Notes under the pieces: generated by a model
What the model was told of the DNA's origin: nothing
The model's database searches: none
The model's input: only the letters and a program-made list of their open reading frames with translations
Translations under genes and position numbers: made by a program
Assembly: GCA_018003515.1 (NCBI GenBank)
Contig: JAGNDO010000026.1
Location: 1-64,000 of the forward strand
DNA length: 64,000 nt
Source: Caldilineaceae bacterium
Lineage (GTDB): Bacteria > Chloroflexota > Anaerolineae > Caldilineales > Caldilineaceae
Direction: 5' to 3'
Part shown: positions 45,680-54,434 of the stretch, one piece after another
Layout: every line of letters starts with the position of its first letter
How positions within the stretch are numbered: the first letter of the stretch is position 1

Positions 45680-46766
45680 TCGCCCCAGGCCGTCGAAGAC
45701 AACCATGTCGCCCGCACCTGCCAACAATCGGTCCCCGGATCGAACCGGACAAGTGAAGAGCGCCCAGCAGCTTTTGGCACCCGTGCGCACGGGCTTGCAG
45801 TTGGTGGAGGCCAAGATGAAGGGGGTGGAATCCGCCCTCTTTGCGCCCCTGGCCAATGCCTTTGTGGACCTGATCAACAGCGGCGGCAAGCGGGTGCGCC
45901 CGGCCATCGCCCTGATGGCCGCGGAGTTCAACGGCCCCATCCGCAGCACGGAACGCTACGATCAGGTGGTCTCTTTGGCCGCGGCGGTGGAGATGCTGCA
46001 CACGGCCTCTTTGGTCCACGATGATGTGATCGACGGGGCTATGTTGCGCCGTGGCGCGCCCACATTGAATGCCAACTGGCCCCAGGGGTCCACGGTGCTG
46101 GCCGGCAACTATATGTTTGGCCAAGCCGCCAGCTTCGCCGCCCAGACCGGCAACATGCGGGTGATCCACATTTTTAGCGACACCTTGGAGATCATCGTCA
46201 ACGGCGAACTGCACCAGATGCACGCCCGGCACGACTATCAACAAGAGCGCAGCACCTACTATCAGCGTATCTATGCCAAGACCGCCAGCCTCTTTACCGC
46301 GGCCACCGAATCCGCCGCCGTGCTCTCCGGCCTGGCCGAAAGCCGGGTGCAGGACCTGAAAGCCTACGGCTACAACCTGGGCATGGCCTTCCAGATCGTG
46401 GACGACATCCTGGACTTCACCGGGGACGAGCAGAGCCTGGGCAAGCCAGCCGGCAGCGATCTGGGCCAGGGTACCCTCACCCTGCCCTTCTTCTATTTCA
46501 TGCAGCAATGCCCGAACCCAGACGCCATCATCGACCGGCTGGACGAAGCACGCTGGCAGGCCGAAGACGGCAACCGCGCCGCCCTGGCCCAGGCCATCCA
46601 AGCCGTGGTCCACGAAGTGCGGCGCACAGATGCCATCGCCCAGGCCAACCAAGAGGCCCTGGACTTCGTCGAAAAGGCCAAACACAATCTGGATCACCTC
46701 CCCGACAACATCTTCAAAGAGTCCATGATGGGGTTGTGCGATTTTGTGGTGCAGAGAAGGAATTAG
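45666..46766 (+). CDS. Polyprenyl diphosphate synthase
   Basis: The protein of about 366 residues is a trans-isoprenyl chain elongation enzyme. The first Asp-rich motif is [15 protein letters not shown], with a GGKRVRP start block and [11 protein letters not shown]. The second is [24 protein letters not shown]. The residues before the first Asp-rich motif (MLHTASL) are small, which is compatible with long-chain products (quinone side chains). It starts inside the tatD end (14-bp overlap). GTG at 45642 and ATG at 45705 are alternatives. The tatD-prenyl synthase-GT2 genes are one operon. Confidence 0.92.
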   Translation: MPTYDRPRPSKTTMSPAPANNRSPDRTGQVKSAQQLLAPVRTGLQLVEAKMKGVESALFAPLANAFVDLINSGGKRVRPAIALMAAEFNGPIRSTERYDQVVSLAAAVEMLHTASLVHDDVIDGAMLRRGAPTLNANWPQGSTVLAGNYMFGQAASFAAQTGNMRVIHIFSDTLEIIVNGELHQMHARHDYQQERSTYYQRIYAKTASLFTAATESAAVLSGLAESRVQDLKAYGYNLGMAFQIVDDILDFTGDEQSLGKPAGSDLGQGTLTLPFFYFMQQCPNPDAIIDRLDEARWQAEDGNRAALAQAIQAVVHEVRRTDAIAQANQEALDFVEKAKHNLDHLPDNIFKESMMGLCDFVVQRRN

Positions 46767-46868
46767 TTGATTGGTTGATTTGTTGATTGGCGTGATGACA
46801 AAGCGTCAGAACGGACATACTACCATGACGACAAAATCAACCAATCAACCAATCAACCAATCAACCCC
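46763..46868. repeat. TTGATTGG octamer repeats in inverted runs, entering the GT2 reading frame
   Basis: TTAGTTGATTGGTTGATTTG starts at 46764. AATCAACC units (four) lie at about 46835-46866 and are translated as [10 protein letters not shown] in the glycosyltransferase. Confidence 0.8.
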
Positions 46869-47874
46869 CCAATCCCCACCCCCCACCCTCTCCATCATCA
46901 TCGTCAGTTGGAATGTATGGGATCTGCTGCGGGCCTGTCTGCGCTCGATCGAGCGGGTCAGCCGTCCCGTGGCGGAAGCGCCGGATGTGCGCGCCTTTGG
47001 GCCGCAGATGGACCAGCCCGGCGCGCCCACCTTGGAGCTGATCGTGGTGGACAACGCCAGCGCGGATGCCACGGTGGATCTGTTGGCTGCTCTTTTTCCG
47101 TGGGTGCAAGTCATCGCCAGCGACGAGAATTTGGGCTTCACCGCGGGCAACAACCGGGGCTATGCGGTCAGCCGGGGGCGGATGGTCTATTTCCTCAACC
47201 CGGACACGGAGCTGGTGGACGATAGCCTGTGGCAGCTTTTCCACGCCGTGGACGAGGATCCCACGGTGGGTGGCGCTGGCCCCCGGCTGGTTTACGGCGA
47301 TGGCTCCCCACAGAGCAACCGCCGCCGCTTCCCCACCAGGCTCACCCCTTTCTTTGAAAGCACATGGCTGGGCAACGCTTGGCCGGGCAACCCGTGGGCG
47401 CGCCGCTATCACATGGCTGAGTGGCCCGACACCTTCCGCCAGGAGGTGGACTGGCTGGTGGGCGCGGCCCTGCTCATGCGCCGGGCCGCGTTGGAGGCGG
47501 TCAAGCTGGGGGAGAGTGAGGTTTTCGACGAGGGTTTCTTCATGTACAGCGAGGAGTTGGACCTGTGCAAGCGGGTCAAGGCCGCGGGTTGGCGCATGAT
47601 TTTCGTGCCAGAAGCCACGGTGATCCACTATGAAGGGCGCAGCAGCGGTCAAGTGGTGGCGGCGAGGCATGTGCATTTCAATACGAGCAAGGTGCGCTAT
47701 ACGCGGAAATATCACGGCAAGTTGATTGCCGAGATCCTGCGCCGGTATTTGCTTTTGGAGTATCGGGTGCAGATTGGGATCGAGGGGATCAAGCTGGGGC
47801 TGGGGAGTCAGCGGGAGATGCGGCGGGCGCGGATTGGGGCGTATCGGGAGGTGTTGAGGGGTGGGTTGCGGTAA
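46825..47874 (+). CDS. Family 2 glycosyltransferase
   Basis: The 349-residue GT-A protein starts its domain at [32 protein letters not shown], the metal-binding [11 protein letters not shown], a variable central part, and [20 protein letters not shown] with [12 protein letters not shown] follow. The last is typical of rhamnosyl/galactofuranosyl-type GT2 enzymes. A short hydrophobic or amphipathic tail follows. The first 15 residues are repeat-encoded. The role is cell-envelope glycan synthesis. The gene 59 bp upstream makes prenyl diphosphates. Confidence 0.9.
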   Translation: MTTKSTNQPINQSTPQSPPPTLSIIIVSWNVWDLLRACLRSIERVSRPVAEAPDVRAFGPQMDQPGAPTLELIVVDNASADATVDLLAALFPWVQVIASDENLGFTAGNNRGYAVSRGRMVYFLNPDTELVDDSLWQLFHAVDEDPTVGGAGPRLVYGDGSPQSNRRRFPTRLTPFFESTWLGNAWPGNPWARRYHMAEWPDTFRQEVDWLVGAALLMRRAALEAVKLGESEVFDEGFFMYSEELDLCKRVKAAGWRMIFVPEATVIHYEGRSSGQVVAARHVHFNTSKVRYTRKYHGKLIAEILRRYLLLEYRVQIGIEGIKLGLGSQREMRRARIGAYREVLRGGLR

Positions 47875-47915
47875 GAGTTTGATACCATATTGCCGCCCCG
47901 ATGCAATTTCTGGGA

Positions 47916-47944
47916 TTGATGAAACGTCCGGCCCATGTTACAAT
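47916..47944 (+). promoter_or_regulatory. Sigma70-type promoter for the DUF5678 gene
   Basis: TTGATG (47916-47921), a 17-bp spacer and TACAAT (47939-47944) lie 24 bp before the ATG. AAAGGAGG (about 47954-47961) is a strong ribosome-binding site. Confidence 0.7.
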
Positions 47945-47967
47945 CGCGATAGAAAGGAGGTCCGACT

Positions 47968-48429
47968 ATGGAGACTTTAACCCTATCATCTGAAATTGGA
48001 TTGCTACTTGAGGCCGAGGCTCAACAGATGGGCAAGACGACTGTTGAAATCGCCGAAGATTGGTTGCGCCAACACTACAGTTCCCTGCGTCGTCAGCGGC
48101 TTGAAGCGCAAACAAAGCGTTTCTGGGCCAAGCATACGGAACTTTACGCTCAATATCCCGATCAGTTTGTCGCCTTCTACGATGACCGGATTCTCGATGT
48201 CGATGAGGACATGCGTCAACTGGCGATGAGAGTGCGGTCTGCGTATGGCAAGTTGCCTGTGGTTATTGCCCAGGTAACGGCTACGCCTGTTCCGGAGTAT
48301 CGAGTGCGCAGCCCAAGACTGTCCGACATTGCAGAGCGGGCCGACGAAAACGAGATGAGCATGGACGAAATCGTCGCCGAAGTACACCGGTATCGCCAAG
48401 AGACACGTGATGCTGATAATCATATCTGA
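47968..48429 (+). CDS. DUF5678-like protein, putative antitoxin-type
   Basis: The 153-residue protein has an N-terminal ribbon-helix-helix-like part (METLTLSSEIGLLLEAEAQ). A DUF5678-like region follows (RFWAKHTELYAQYPDQFVAF, VDEDMRQLAMRVRSAYGKLP). The C-terminus is RSPRLSDIAERADENEMSMDEIVAEVHRYR in two blocks. Genes with this layout often occur as the first gene of toxin-antitoxin pairs. The expected partner is not obvious downstream, where only a short spacer and hisS follow. Confidence 0.72.
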   Translation: METLTLSSEIGLLLEAEAQQMGKTTVEIAEDWLRQHYSSLRRQRLEAQTKRFWAKHTELYAQYPDQFVAFYDDRILDVDEDMRQLAMRVRSAYGKLPVVIAQVTATPVPEYRVRSPRLSDIAERADENEMSMDEIVAEVHRYRQETRDADNHI

Positions 48430-48553
48430 CCTCCTTGAATTCCCCGACCTCGCCGACTAATCTCTTCGCCCTCCCTCCCACCTCTGTGGTAAACTAACCC
48501 CATTCAATTATGCTCAAGTTGAGCCGGGCCGAGGCGTCTGCGCCCCTGACGCA

Positions 48554-48583
48554 GACCCGTTCGCACCAGGGGGTGCGAACTCC
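48554..48583. repeat. GGAGTTCGCACC palindrome (family B), copy 1
   Basis: GTTCGCACC / GGTGCGAAC arms (48559-48580) form the centre of a 30-bp unit. The reverse complement of that unit is at 61518-61547 with no mismatch. A GTCTGCG...CGCAGAC palindrome lies just before it. Confidence 0.85.
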
Positions 48584-48661
48584 TCGACTTGGATCAACCC
48601 ACATATTGTGTATCGCGTGCCAGCAATACTCGATACACGACACTCGATACGAGGCACCATC

Positions 48662-50047
48662 ATGGCCAAAACTAACACCAAACCCCTCAGCGGCATGCGG
48701 GACTTCCTGCCCTTGGATGTGCTGCGCCGCAATTATGTGATCGATACCATCGAGCGGGTCTACCAGAGCTATGGCTTTGAGCCGCTGGAGACGCCGACCA
48801 TGGAGCGGCTGGACACTCTGTTGGGCAAATATGGCGACGAGGGGGATCAGCTGATCTTCCGGGTGATGAAACGCGGCGATAAGCTGACCAAGGCCCTGGC
48901 CGACGCGCCCACGGAGGACAGCGTGGGCGACGCCGGTCTGCGCTATGACCTGACCGTGCCCCTGGCCCGGGTGGTGGCGGAGTATCGCAACGCCATCCCC
49001 CGCTTCTTCAAGCGCTACCAGATCCAGCCCGTCTACCGGGCGGACCGACCGGCCAAGGGACGCTATCGGGAATTCTACCAGTGCGATGTGGACATTGCCG
49101 GCTCCACCAGCCCCACGGTGGAGGCCGAGGTGCTGGCCGCCGGCGCGCAAGTCCTGCAAGAATTGGGCTTCAAAACCGCCGAGGACTTCCAGATCCGGCT
49201 CAACCACCGGGGGATCTTGAAGGGGTTGATGACCGTGGCCGGGGTGACCGCCGATCAGGAAGGCACGGCCCTGGTCGCCATTGATAAGCTGGACAAGATC
49301 GGTATGGACGGGGTGCGGGCCGAACTGCTGGGTCGGGGCATCGACCCGTCGGCCACGGAGACCCTGCTCTCCATGATGGCCGCCGCGCCCCAAGGCATCC
49401 ACAAGACTGCCGAAATTTTGGCTTGGCTGGGCGACCAATTGGCCAGCACCCAGGCGGGCAGCGAAGGGGTGGCCGTGTTGAACCAAGTGGTGGCCTTCTC
49501 CGCCCACGGCCCCGCCGCCGAATTCCTGCGCATTGACCCCTATCTGGCTCGCGGCCTGAGCTATTACACTGGCCCCATCTTCGAGATCGAGTTCCCTGGT
49601 CTCAGCGGCTCCGGCGGGGGCGGCGGACGGTATGACGATCTGGTGGGCATGTTCAGCGGCCAGCAGATTCCGGCCTGCGGCTTTAGCTTGGGGCTGGAGC
49701 GCATTTTGTTGCTGATGGAAGAACGCAATATGTTCCCGGAGATCCTGGCCGGGATGCCCCAGGTCTTGGTCACCCAATATGACGATACCACTGTGGGCGA
49801 AAGTTTCCGCCTGGCCCATGAGCTGCGCCGGGCCGGTCTGCGGGTGGATCTCTATCCGCAGCTCAAGGACAGCTACGGCAAGCAGTTCAAGTATGCGGAC
49901 GAGCGCAAGATCCGCTTTGCCGTCCTGCTTGGGCCGCGAGAATTGGAGACCGGCAACGCCGCCATCAAAGACTTGGCCAGCGGCGAGCAGGTGGATGTGG
50001 CCGTGGGTGAGGTGGCCGGGTGGCTGGGGGAAAGGGTGAAGGGGTGA
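48662..50047 (+). CDS. hisS: Histidyl-tRNA synthetase
   Basis: The 461-residue class II synthetase begins PLSGMRDFLPLDVLRRNYVID. Motif 2 is RYQIQPVYRADRPAKGRYREFYQCDVDI (split), and GLSYYTGPIFEIE is the HisA loop. Motif 3 with GGRYDDLVGMFSGQQIPACG is followed by the anticodon-binding domain (LRRAGLRVDLYPQLKDSYGKQFKYADER). The ATG at 48662 follows the ACTCGAT repeat region. It is somewhat longer than typical bacterial HisRS (about 420), mostly from a longer central region. Confidence 0.96.
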   Translation: MAKTNTKPLSGMRDFLPLDVLRRNYVIDTIERVYQSYGFEPLETPTMERLDTLLGKYGDEGDQLIFRVMKRGDKLTKALADAPTEDSVGDAGLRYDLTVPLARVVAEYRNAIPRFFKRYQIQPVYRADRPAKGRYREFYQCDVDIAGSTSPTVEAEVLAAGAQVLQELGFKTAEDFQIRLNHRGILKGLMTVAGVTADQEGTALVAIDKLDKIGMDGVRAELLGRGIDPSATETLLSMMAAAPQGIHKTAEILAWLGDQLASTQAGSEGVAVLNQVVAFSAHGPAAEFLRIDPYLARGLSYYTGPIFEIEFPGLSGSGGGGGRYDDLVGMFSGQQIPACGFSLGLERILLLMEERNMFPEILAGMPQVLVTQYDDTTVGESFRLAHELRRAGLRVDLYPQLKDSYGKQFKYADERKIRFAVLLGPRELETGNAAIKDLASGEQVDVAVGEVAGWLGERVKG

Positions 50048-50097
50048 GCGGGTGAAGGGGTGAAGAATTTTCCCAATCCCCAATCCCCAATCCCCAA
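50030..50097 (+). repeat. GGGTGAAG and CCCAATC short tandem repeats after hisS
   Basis: GGTGAAGGGGTGAGCGGGTGAAGGGGTGA runs through the hisS stop codon, then come CCCAATCCCCAATCCCC heptamers. The same GGTGAAG units follow the GyrA-like gene at 61466-61502. Confidence 0.75.
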
Positions 50098-50195
50098 AAA
50101 GTGTAGGGGCAATTGCAGGAAATTTTCCGTTTATCCGGTATGCTGAAACGTGTTGTGAACGTTAATCGAACCCACGGATCAGAGGGAGAGGGAAA

Positions 50196-50759
50196 ATGAA
50201 CCTTAACTCATTGCTCGACGAGCCGACAACAGAGGTCGCCACTTTGGGCGGGGGCTGTTTTTGGTGTTTGGAGGCGGTCTATCAGGAAGTGAAAGGCGTG
50301 TCCAAAGTGGTGTCCGGCTATGCCGGGGGCCATGTGCGCAACCCCAGCTATCAGGCTGTGTGCGCGGGGACCACGGGCCATGCCGAGGTGGTGCAGATCA
50401 CCTTTGACCCGGCGGTGGTGAGCTTCCGCCAACTGTTGGAGGTCTTTTTCACCATCCACGACCCCACGACGCTCAACCGCCAGGGCGCGGACCGGGGCAC
50501 TCAGTATCGCTCGGCTATCTACACCCTCAGCCCAGAGCAGACTGAAATTGCCCACAAGGTGATTCGGGAATTTGAAGCCGAAGGTATCTGGAAAGATCCC
50601 ATCGTCACCGAGGTGACCGCGCTGGATCACTTCTATGCAGCCGAGGCCTATCACCAAAACTATTACCGAAACAATCCCAACCAGGGATACTGCCAAGTGG
50701 TTGTCGCCCCCAAAGTGGCCAAGTTCCGCAAGAAATTCCTAAGCACACTCATGGCGTAA
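50196..50759 (+). CDS. msrA: Peptide-methionine (S)-S-oxide reductase
   Basis: The 187-residue enzyme repairs oxidised methionine. The active Cys21 lies in GGGCFWCLEAVYQEVKGV. Other MsrA blocks are VSGYAGGHVRNPSYQAVCAG, TGHAEVVQITFDP, FFTIHDPTTLNRQGADRG and QYRSAIY. No fused MsrB domain is present, and the C-terminus lacks the extra recycling cysteines of some MsrA. GAGGGAGAGG precedes the ATG. Confidence 0.96.
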   Translation: MNLNSLLDEPTTEVATLGGGCFWCLEAVYQEVKGVSKVVSGYAGGHVRNPSYQAVCAGTTGHAEVVQITFDPAVVSFRQLLEVFFTIHDPTTLNRQGADRGTQYRSAIYTLSPEQTEIAHKVIREFEAEGIWKDPIVTEVTALDHFYAAEAYHQNYYRNNPNQGYCQVVVAPKVAKFRKKFLSTLMA

Positions 50760-50813
50760 ACCACAGAAGATCGCCATTTTGACAAAAAAAGAGAATGCGC
50801 AGAATCTGAAATT

Positions 50814-50850
50814 AAAAAGGAGGGACGGCACATAGCCGTCCCTCCTTTTT
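50814..50850 (+). terminator. Terminator of msrA
   Basis: AAAAAGGAGGGACGGC (50814-50829) pairs exactly with GCCGTCCCTCCTTTTT (50835-50850). It ends in T5. Confidence 0.88.
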
Positions 50851-50854
50851 ATGT

Positions 50855-50919
50855 GTAGGTGCGGTTTTCAACCGCACGGGTTCGCTGAACCCATTTGTGC
50901 GGTTGAAAACCGCACCTAC
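50855..50919. repeat. GTAGGTGCGGTTTT palindromic element, copy 2
   Basis: It has the same outer arms as 19613-19680 (GTAGGTGCGGTTTT...AACCGCACCTAC) with a different centre. It lies between the msrA terminator and the stop of the MBL-rhodanese gene. Confidence 0.85.
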
Positions 50920-50922
50920 AGT

Positions 50923-52353
50923 TTAATGGCCGTTGGCCCGTTCAATCGCCAGCCCTTCGGCGGCCCAGTCGATGTAGCCGCCCCGCAGGTTGATGACCTG
51001 GTGGAAGCCTTGACTTTCCAGCAAGCTGGAGGCGATGGCGCTGCGCACACCGCTTTGGCAGTTGATGAGGACGGGCCGGTCTGTGTGCAATTCCTGCACC
51101 CGGTTGAGGATATAGCCCAGGGGGATGTTGAAGGCACCGGGCAGATGACCCTCGTCGTATTCGGTTTTGCCCCGCACGTCCAGCATCTGCACCCGGCCAT
51201 CCATGACCGCGTCTTTGATCTGCTGGGGGCTGGCCTGTTGCATACTGGCCAACTCCTGGCCGGTGAAGCGGCTCCAGAAATGGATGGCTTCCGGGCAGAC
51301 GTAGCCGGCCGCGGTGTCCAGGCCGATGGAGTGGAGCAGGTGCATGGTTTCGTCCAGCCGGGCGTCGTCCACGATCAGATAGAAGGGGTCGTCGTAGTTG
51401 AGCAGCCAACCGGCATAGGTGGTGAAGCTACTGCTGAGGGGGATGTTCCATGTGCCGGGGACGTGGGCCTCGGCGAAGGCGCCGCTCTCTCGGGTGTCGA
51501 TGACCACGGCCTCGGCGGTGACCAGATCGACCAGCCGGTGGCCGGTGAGCCGGGCCGGGCGGGGGGAGCCGTTGAGCAGGGGCGGTCCGATTTTGTTGAG
51601 CTTTTTCATCATGGCGAAATAGCGGGGCGGTTCGGGCTGGCCGTCCAGGATCATGCTCACGAACTCGGCTTCGTTTTCCACCTGGAAGGCCCAGTTGAAC
51701 ATCTTTTCGTAGCCGACGGTGGTGCTGGGGATGGCCCCAAGGGCCTTGCCACAGGCGCTGCCCGCGCCGTGGGCGGGCCAGACTTGCAGATAGTCGGGCA
51801 GGTCGGCGAAGCGTTGCAGACTGGCATAGAGGGTACGGGCGGCCGGCTCCTTGGTGGCGGCCATGCCCGCGGCCTCTTCCAGCAGATCCGGGCGGCCCAC
51901 ATCGCCCACGAAGACGAAGTCGCCGGTGAAGATGCCCATTGGCTTGTCCGCGCCGGCGCTGTCCGTGAGCAGAAAGGCCATGTGTTCCGGGGTGTGGCCA
52001 GGGGTGTGCATGGCTTGTAGGATGATGTTGCCCACTTTCCAGGTGTCACCATCTTTGAGCAGGACGCCGTTCAGCTCGTCGGCGAAGGCGTATTTCCAGT
52101 CGGCGTCGCCCTCGTCGCTGAGATAGGCGGTGGCCCCGGTGCGGGTGGAGAGTTCCCGCAGGCCAGAGAGCAGATCGGCGTGGATGTGGGTCTCGGTGAC
52201 GGCGGTGATGCGCATGCCTTCCTGTTCGGCGGCCTGGATATACATGTCCACATTGCGACCGGGGTCCACGATCAGGGCTTCGCCGGTGGCTTGACAGCCG
52301 ACCAGATAGGAGGCATGGGCTAGTTTTTCGTCGTAGAAGTAGCGTAATTTCAT
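50923..52353 (-). CDS. MBL-fold hydrolase with two rhodanese domains (persulfide dioxygenase-like)
   Basis: The 476-residue protein has an N-terminal metallo-beta-lactamase domain (THIHADLLSG 55-64, TPGHTPEHMAFLL, TGDFVFVGDVGRPDLL, WPAHGAGSACG). Two rhodanese-like domains follow. The MBL motifs match the ETHE1/Blh group that oxidises glutathione or other persulfides. The first rhodanese domain (VIDTRESGAFAEAHVPG to ARLDETM) lacks the active cysteine. The second has INCQSGVRS with Cys432. It starts at ATG 52353 (KLRYFYDEKLAHASY). A role in sulfide or persulfide handling is likely. Confidence 0.9.
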   Translation of the reverse strand: MKLRYFYDEKLAHASYLVGCQATGEALIVDPGRNVDMYIQAAEQEGMRITAVTETHIHADLLSGLRELSTRTGATAYLSDEGDADWKYAFADELNGVLLKDGDTWKVGNIILQAMHTPGHTPEHMAFLLTDSAGADKPMGIFTGDFVFVGDVGRPDLLEEAAGMAATKEPAARTLYASLQRFADLPDYLQVWPAHGAGSACGKALGAIPSTTVGYEKMFNWAFQVENEAEFVSMILDGQPEPPRYFAMMKKLNKIGPPLLNGSPRPARLTGHRLVDLVTAEAVVIDTRESGAFAEAHVPGTWNIPLSSSFTTYAGWLLNYDDPFYLIVDDARLDETMHLLHSIGLDTAAGYVCPEAIHFWSRFTGQELASMQQASPQQIKDAVMDGRVQMLDVRGKTEYDEGHLPGAFNIPLGYILNRVQELHTDRPVLINCQSGVRSAIASSLLESQGFHQVINLRGGYIDWAAEGLAIERANGH

Positions 52354-52377
52354 GGGTGTGGCTCCTTGTGAAATATT

Positions 52378-52469
52378 GGTAATGAGTGACGAATAATGAG
52401 TAATGAACGTGGTATACGGAGATCCGCCGCGAATACATCGAATTACTCGTCACTCGTTACTCATTGCGT
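52378..52469. repeat. TAATGAGTGACGA-type inverted repeat
   Basis: TAATGAGTGACGAATAATGAGTAAT (left) and ATTACTCGTCACTCGTTACTCATT (right) are imperfect complements around about 36 bp. It is made of GAGTAAT/GAGTGAC heptamers. It separates the MBL gene from the next minus-strand gene. Confidence 0.65.
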
Positions 52470-52544
52470 TTTGCAGTCGGGGGTTTAGATGTTCGGAGTT
52501 GGGGAGTCGTTACATGGGGTCGGCTTTGCCGATCCCCGGGGAGG

Positions 52545-54152
52545 TCAGGTGCGCTGTTGTTCGCGCACGCCGACCCGGGGATGGGGGATCTCCACGCGCA
52601 GGAGGACGCCACCGCTTTTTTGGTTTTGGATGTGCAGCCGTCCGCCCAGGAGGGCCACCCGTTCGCTGATGCCCAGCAGCCCGTAATGGCCTTGCAGAGA
52701 GAGGGCCGAGAGGGTGAATTGCTCGTCCAGGCCATACCCATTGTCGGCGATGGAGATCATGAGCAGGCGAGGGGAGGTGTGTTTGAGAAAGACATCCACT
52801 TGGGTGGCCTTGGCGTGCTTGCGCACATTGCTCAACCCCTCTTGGATGATGCGGAAGATGGACAGCTCGATCTCTTCGGGCAGGCGGCCCAGGTTGGCGT
52901 CCAGTTCCAGGTTGATGATGACCCCTGTGCGTTCGCCCCATTCTCTGGCAAAGGATTGCAGGGCCGCGCCCAGCCCCAGGCTGTCGATGGTGGGCGGGCG
53001 CAAGTTGCCACAAATGCGCCGCACGCTCTCCACCAAGGCCCGGATCTCGCCCCGAATCTGCCCCAATTCGTCGCCCAGGCCGTCCTGATCCCCCACAGCA
53101 CCGGTCAACTCCTCCAAATCATAGTTCACGCTCAACATATCTTGGATCACCTGATCGTGGAGTTCCCTGGCCAGCCGTTTGCGCTCTTGCTCTCGCTCGG
53201 TAAGCAGACGGCGCTGGGCGTCCTGCAAGGCCAGGTTGGCCTGATCCAGCGCGCCCACTTGCTTGGCAAGCTGCTCCACCAACTGGCGGTTGAGGGTGTC
53301 CTGCTGTTCCAGATCCCGTTCCAGAAGCGCTTGTTGATAGCGCAACCGCTCGGCCTGCTCCCTGGCCTGATAGTAGCTTTCCAAGGCCCAGATGGCCGGG
53401 GTCAACTGCTCCCGGTTGGTGGCGTCCACCAACTCGGCCACGATCTGCTCCCGGCTGACCTCGTCCGTGCGATAGTCGGCCACCAGACGGCCCCGGCGCA
53501 GGGTGAGGATGCGGTCGGTGACGGCGAAGAGATGTTCCAGGTTGTTGCTGCAAAAGAGTACGGCCACCTTTTGCTCTTGCCAGCGTTGAATCTGGGTCAG
53601 CAGCCGCTGTTGATGGAGATAGGAGAGTTGGGAAGCCGGGTCGTCGGCGATCACCAGGCGGGCGGGCTGGGCCAGGGTGCGGGCGATGGCTACCAGTTGG
53701 CGCTGTTCGATGGAGAGGTGGCCCACCTTCTCGCGCAGGGATCCATAGGCGAGATCAAGCTCGGCGCAAATGCGGGCGGCTTCCATGTCCATCCGCCCTT
53801 GGCTGGGGGCACCGCGCAACCGATCCCACCAGGTGGTGGTCAGTTCGGCCCCCAAAAAGATGTTGGCGGTGATGTCCAAATTGTCGGCCAGGGACGGCTC
53901 TTGGTGAATGACTTCGATGCCAAGACGCCGGGCCACAAAGGAGGAGTGCAGCTTCCTGCCCCCAAAGCGCAGATCTCCTCGGCTGGGGGCCATCAGACCG
54001 GCCAACATTTTAGTCAACACAGATTTCCCCGCGCCGCTGTGCCCGGCCAACCCCACCACCTCGCCGGGGTGCAGTTGGAAGGTGATATCCCGCACAACCG
54101 GCAGGGAGCCAAACTGTTTGGTTAGGGCCGTGACCTCTAGGAGCGGTGGCAA
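52545..54152 (-). CDS. Fusion of degenerate ABC ATPase-like domain with NarL-type histidine kinase
   Basis: The 535-residue protein has an N-terminal ABC nucleotide-binding domain (about 1-235) related to the adjacent sugar ATPase. Walker A GHSGAGKS (37-44) and the Q-loop are intact. The signature is LSIEQRQ (G to E), Walker B ends LVIADDPAS (D-D, not D-E) and the H-loop is CSNN (no His). A coiled linker (about 250-325) leads to a HisKA_3 domain with H332 in ARELHDQVIQDML. A HATPase domain follows (QEGLSNVRKHAKA, DNGYGLDEQF, GHYGLLGISERV). It starts at TTG. It ends the sugar-transport gene cluster. It probably phosphorylates the divergent regulator at 59.2 kb. Confidence 0.88.
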   Translation of the reverse strand: MPPLLEVTALTKQFGSLPVVRDITFQLHPGEVVGLAGHSGAGKSVLTKMLAGLMAPSRGDLRFGGRKLHSSFVARRLGIEVIHQEPSLADNLDITANIFLGAELTTTWWDRLRGAPSQGRMDMEAARICAELDLAYGSLREKVGHLSIEQRQLVAIARTLAQPARLVIADDPASQLSYLHQQRLLTQIQRWQEQKVAVLFCSNNLEHLFAVTDRILTLRRGRLVADYRTDEVSREQIVAELVDATNREQLTPAIWALESYYQAREQAERLRYQQALLERDLEQQDTLNRQLVEQLAKQVGALDQANLALQDAQRRLLTEREQERKRLARELHDQVIQDMLSVNYDLEELTGAVGDQDGLGDELGQIRGEIRALVESVRRICGNLRPPTIDSLGLGAALQSFAREWGERTGVIINLELDANLGRLPEEIELSIFRIIQEGLSNVRKHAKATQVDVFLKHTSPRLLMISIADNGYGLDEQFTLSALSLQGHYGLLGISERVALLGGRLHIQNQKSGGVLLRVEIPHPRVGVREQQRT

Positions 54153-54199
54153 GGCGGGTATCCTGTGGGAGAAAGAGAAAGAGAAAGAGAAAGAAAGAA

Positions 54200-54285
54200 C
54201 ACAGACTTAACGGAGTTGGCGGGGTAAAAACGGATCTTTTAAGAAATCCGTTTTGATCCGTTTGATCTGTCAAATCTGTGTTCTA
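54200..54285. repeat. GGATT/ATCCGT repeat (family E), copy 2
   Basis: CAGACTTAACGGAGTTGGCGGG, AAAAACGGATCTTTT, then AAATCCGTTTTGATCCGTTT and GATCTGTCAAATCTGTGTTC. The right half matches 42893-42932. Confidence 0.75.
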
Positions 54286-54334
54286 TTTAGCGGTACGTTT
54301 GCGCTTACGTCAAATCTAGCGACCTGCCAACCCC

Positions 54335-54434
54335 ACCCTTGTGTTTACGGCGATCCGGCTCCTCCCCCAATCCTTGGGTTGAGTAGGCCGAATGGCCGTA
54401 TCGAAACCTGGGGGAGGCTGGGAGGGGGTGGCTT
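54335..54434. repeat. Family F palindromic repeat, copy 2
   Basis: It shares CGGCGATCCGGCTCCTCCCC and TGGGGGAGGCTGGGAGGGGG with 44724-44766. The left arm is partly lost. It sits between the permease stop and the kinase gene, so it may separate their expression. Confidence 0.7.

Noticed and set aside
48604-48661. N-terminal extension of hisS
   Set aside because: It is in the ACTCGAT repeat. The ATG at 48662 gives the normal start of HisRS.
52545-54152. Two genes misjoined (ATPase and kinase)
   Set aside because: The frame is continuous, with a coiled linker and no stop or start codon with ribosome site between the domains.
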